64,000 nt of DNA from NCBI GenBank assembly GCA_900472175.1, contig UCHD01000004.1:650726-714725 (forward strand). The letters are read 5' to 3'. The notes beneath the pieces were generated by a model. The model saw nothing but the letters and a program-made list of their open reading frames with translations. It made no database searches and had not been told where the DNA came from. This document shows, piece after piece, positions 62,362-64,000 of this stretch. Source of the DNA: Hyphomicrobiales bacterium (GTDB taxonomy: Bacteria > Pseudomonadota > Alphaproteobacteria > Rhizobiales > Rhizobiaceae). The first letter of the stretch is position 1. Every line of letters starts with the position of its first letter. The translations under genes were made by a program, and so were the position numbers.

Positions 62362-62393
62362 AAAAAAAGGCCGGAAAATCCCGGCCTTTTTCT
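62362..62393. terminator. Bidirectional terminator after CtrA site / before CorC stop
   Basis: Arms GGCCGG / CCGGCC (extended by A- and T-runs) with a 6-nt loop, between convergent transcription units. Confidence 0.8.
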
Positions 62394-62414
62394 CGTTTTG
62401 ATGGTCATCAAGCG

Positions 62415-63692
62415 TCAATGCGCAGCACGCGAAACAAGGATCTTGTCGATGCGGCGGCCATCCATGTCGATGACCTCGAAGCGGTATCCGTAGGCTTCCG
62501 TAACGTCACCCTCCTCCGGATTCTTGCGCAACTGCTGCACCAGAAAACCCGAAATGGTTTCGTAGCTGCCATCCGAATCAATTTCGTCGATACCGATCGT
62601 CAGGTGGATCTCGTCGATCGGCGTACGGCCGTCCACCAGATAGGACCCGTCTTCGCGCTGGCGAATCAACGCATGTTCGATGTCGTCATAATTCGACGGC
62701 AGAACGCCAACGATCGCTTCAAGAATGTCAGCAATGGTGATGATGCCTTCGATGCTGCCATACTCGTCGACAATCATCGCCATGTTGATATGCGATGCCT
62801 TGAAGGCTTCGAGGGCTTTCAGGCAGGATGCTGTTTCCGGCAAGGTATGAATATCCTTGATGAAATTGCGGACCTGAAAGCCAGCCTTCACCGGCGCGTT
62901 CAAGATTTCCTTGACCTGTACGGCGCCGAGCACTTCACCCGCCGCATCCATGACCGGATAGCGGGAATGGGCGGTTTGCTCGACCTTGGCGCGGATGGTC
63001 TCCAGCGTATCGTTGACGTCGATGAAGCTGACTTCAGTGCGATGCGTCATGATCGATTTGACGTTACGATCGCCAAGCCGGATGATTCGCCGCAGCATTT
63101 CATGCTCGGACTTCTCGATCGCGCCGCTTTCGACGCCCTCGGCCATGATCGCCTGGACTTCTTCTTCCGTTACATGGTCGCTATCGCTGGAAACACCGAA
63201 AATGCGCATGAACAGCGATGCCGACATCTCGAACAGATAGACGACGGGAGCAGCCAGGCGCGACAGAAACGACATCGGGCCGGCGACGAACATCGCCACG
63301 CCTTCGGAGTTCTTCAGCGCCAGCTGCTTGGGAATAAGCTCGCCAATAACGACCGAGAGATAGGTGATGAGCGTTACCACCAACGCCACGGCAACAGTGC
63401 TGCCATAGGGATTGATCCAGCTGACCGTGTCGAGCGTCGGCGCCAGCTTGTCGGCGATGGTCGCGCCGCCATAGGCACCGGCAAGCGTTCCAACGAGTGT
63501 GATGCCGACCTGAACAGTGGACAGGAATTTACCCGGATCTTCAGCCAGCCGCAGCGCCAGTTCGGCGCGGCTGTTGCCCTGTTTTGCCATCTGCCGCAGC
63601 AGTGGCCGGCTTGCCGATACAATTGCCATTTCTGAAAGCGCAAAAAACGCATTGATCAAAAGAAGAACGAAAATAACAATTAGTTCGGACAT
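62415..63692 (-). CDS. CorC/HlyC family protein (DUF21-CBS-CorC)
   Basis: 425 residues from ATG 63692 (MSELIVIF). N-terminal DUF21/CNNM membrane domain with several spans and NAFFALSEMAIVSASRPLLRQMA, then two CBS domains (about 205-330: RNVKSIMTHRTEVSFID, MAMIVDEYGSIEGIITIADILEAIVG) and a C-terminal CorC_HlyC domain. Members are magnesium/cobalt efflux or resistance proteins; the name hemolysin is historical. The longer ORF start (63761) has no support. Confidence 0.9.
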   Translation of the reverse strand: MSELIVIFVLLLINAFFALSEMAIVSASRPLLRQMAKQGNSRAELALRLAEDPGKFLSTVQVGITLVGTLAGAYGGATIADKLAPTLDTVSWINPYGSTVAVALVVTLITYLSVVIGELIPKQLALKNSEGVAMFVAGPMSFLSRLAAPVVYLFEMSASLFMRIFGVSSDSDHVTEEEVQAIMAEGVESGAIEKSEHEMLRRIIRLGDRNVKSIMTHRTEVSFIDVNDTLETIRAKVEQTAHSRYPVMDAAGEVLGAVQVKEILNAPVKAGFQVRNFIKDIHTLPETASCLKALEAFKASHINMAMIVDEYGSIEGIITIADILEAIVGVLPSNYDDIEHALIRQREDGSYLVDGRTPIDEIHLTIGIDEIDSDGSYETISGFLVQQLRKNPEEGDVTEAYGYRFEVIDMDGRRIDKILVSRAAH

Positions 63693-63889
63693 AACCCTCG
63701 GACACCGTTGATGGGAGATACGCGCATCAGAAGCGACGCACGTCAGTTGCAGCCCTATCAAATAGGCGGAAGACGCAGTTGCAGCAAGGCGGCAACTGCA
63801 GATTTACGGTTCTTTTGGCTGTGGCATGGCTTTAGCGAAGACCAAATCTGCCGGGAATTTCCGTCCTGCCACCAGCCACGCGGCAAAAA
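63693..63889. other. Intergenic spacer
   Basis: About 197 nt upstream of the CorC gene, downstream of the right-edge gene on the same strand. I see no RNA gene or clear hairpin in it. Confidence 0.4.
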
Positions 63890-64000
63890 TTAGCGGGCCG
63901 GGACCTTGGCTTCGTCGAGGCCCTTGAGCGCCACTTGGACGCGCTCGCGCCCTACACGGATAACACTTTCCATGGCCCCCCTCGCCCCCGCCTCGTCGCG
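63890..64000 (-). CDS. C-terminal fragment of a gene entering from the right edge
   Basis: A minus-strand frame is open from the right edge to TAA at 63890-63892 and ends ...MESVIRVGRERVQVALKGLD and EAKVPAR. Only 36 codons are visible, so the family cannot be named. GC-rich codon use fits the neighbours. Confidence 0.55.
   Translation of the reverse strand, partial: RDEAGARGAMESVIRVGRERVQVALKGLDEAKVPAR

Overview
The window is chromosomal DNA of an alphaproteobacterium, most likely a member of the Rhizobiaceae (Rhizobium/Agrobacterium group). Evidence: GC-rich codon use; the gene clusters tgt-queA-ppi-ppi-coaD-gyrA, glnB-glnA and trpD-trpC-moaC-moeA; the alphaproteobacterial LexA operator type (GTTC-N7-GTTC) between ssb and uvrA; a CtrA-type motif; and IalB, HspQ and SdhE family proteins typical of the group. 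Most of the window (16.4-64 kb) is conserved housekeeping sequence. The first 15.5 kb is accessory and is the most unusual part.

Region 1 (1-15.5 kb, all minus strand) is one apparent five-gene operon. In order of transcription it holds a TolC-type outer-membrane lipoprotein, a small HlyD-type adaptor, a GAF-TM-HlyD adaptor, a PqqD-like/M50 metalloprotease/HlyD fusion, and a giant surface protein. The giant protein has at least 3,149 codons, is open at the left edge, and carries an N-terminal LEPR motif, a DUF4347 domain and over 20 cadherin/Ig-like repeats. No ABC ATPase is present. I propose this is a dedicated export and processing system for the giant protein, with a membrane-embedded site-2 protease in the place where type I secretion has an ABC exporter.

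Region 2 (15.8-26.7 kb): a frameshifted hypothetical gene, a DAO-family FAD oxidoreductase, a DUF4864 exported protein, queuosine genes (tgt, queA), two cyclophilins, coaD, two tiny membrane-protein ORFs, gyrA and a MarC-family protein. Region 3 (26.7-38 kb): ssb and uvrA diverge around a LexA box; then an AT-richer HNH gene, a DUF72 gene, the NAD(P)HX repair enzyme, glnB-glnA behind a sigma54 promoter, and a TAXI binding protein with a membrane coiled-coil partner.

Region 4 (38-56.2 kb): hspQ, an IalB-family protein, a peptide-type ABC binding protein, a FrnE/DsbA-like protein, sdhE-mfd, recG, the envelope cluster glmU-glmS-GNAT-DUF502, a polytopic membrane protein and a Na/Pi cotransporter with a PhoU-like tail. 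Region 5 (56.5-64 kb): a PpiD-like foldase, trpD, trpC, moaC and moeA in a tight run, a 50-residue membrane protein, a CtrA-type site, a CorC/HlyC-family protein, and the 3' end of one more gene. I saw no tRNA, rRNA, CRISPR array or insertion sequence.
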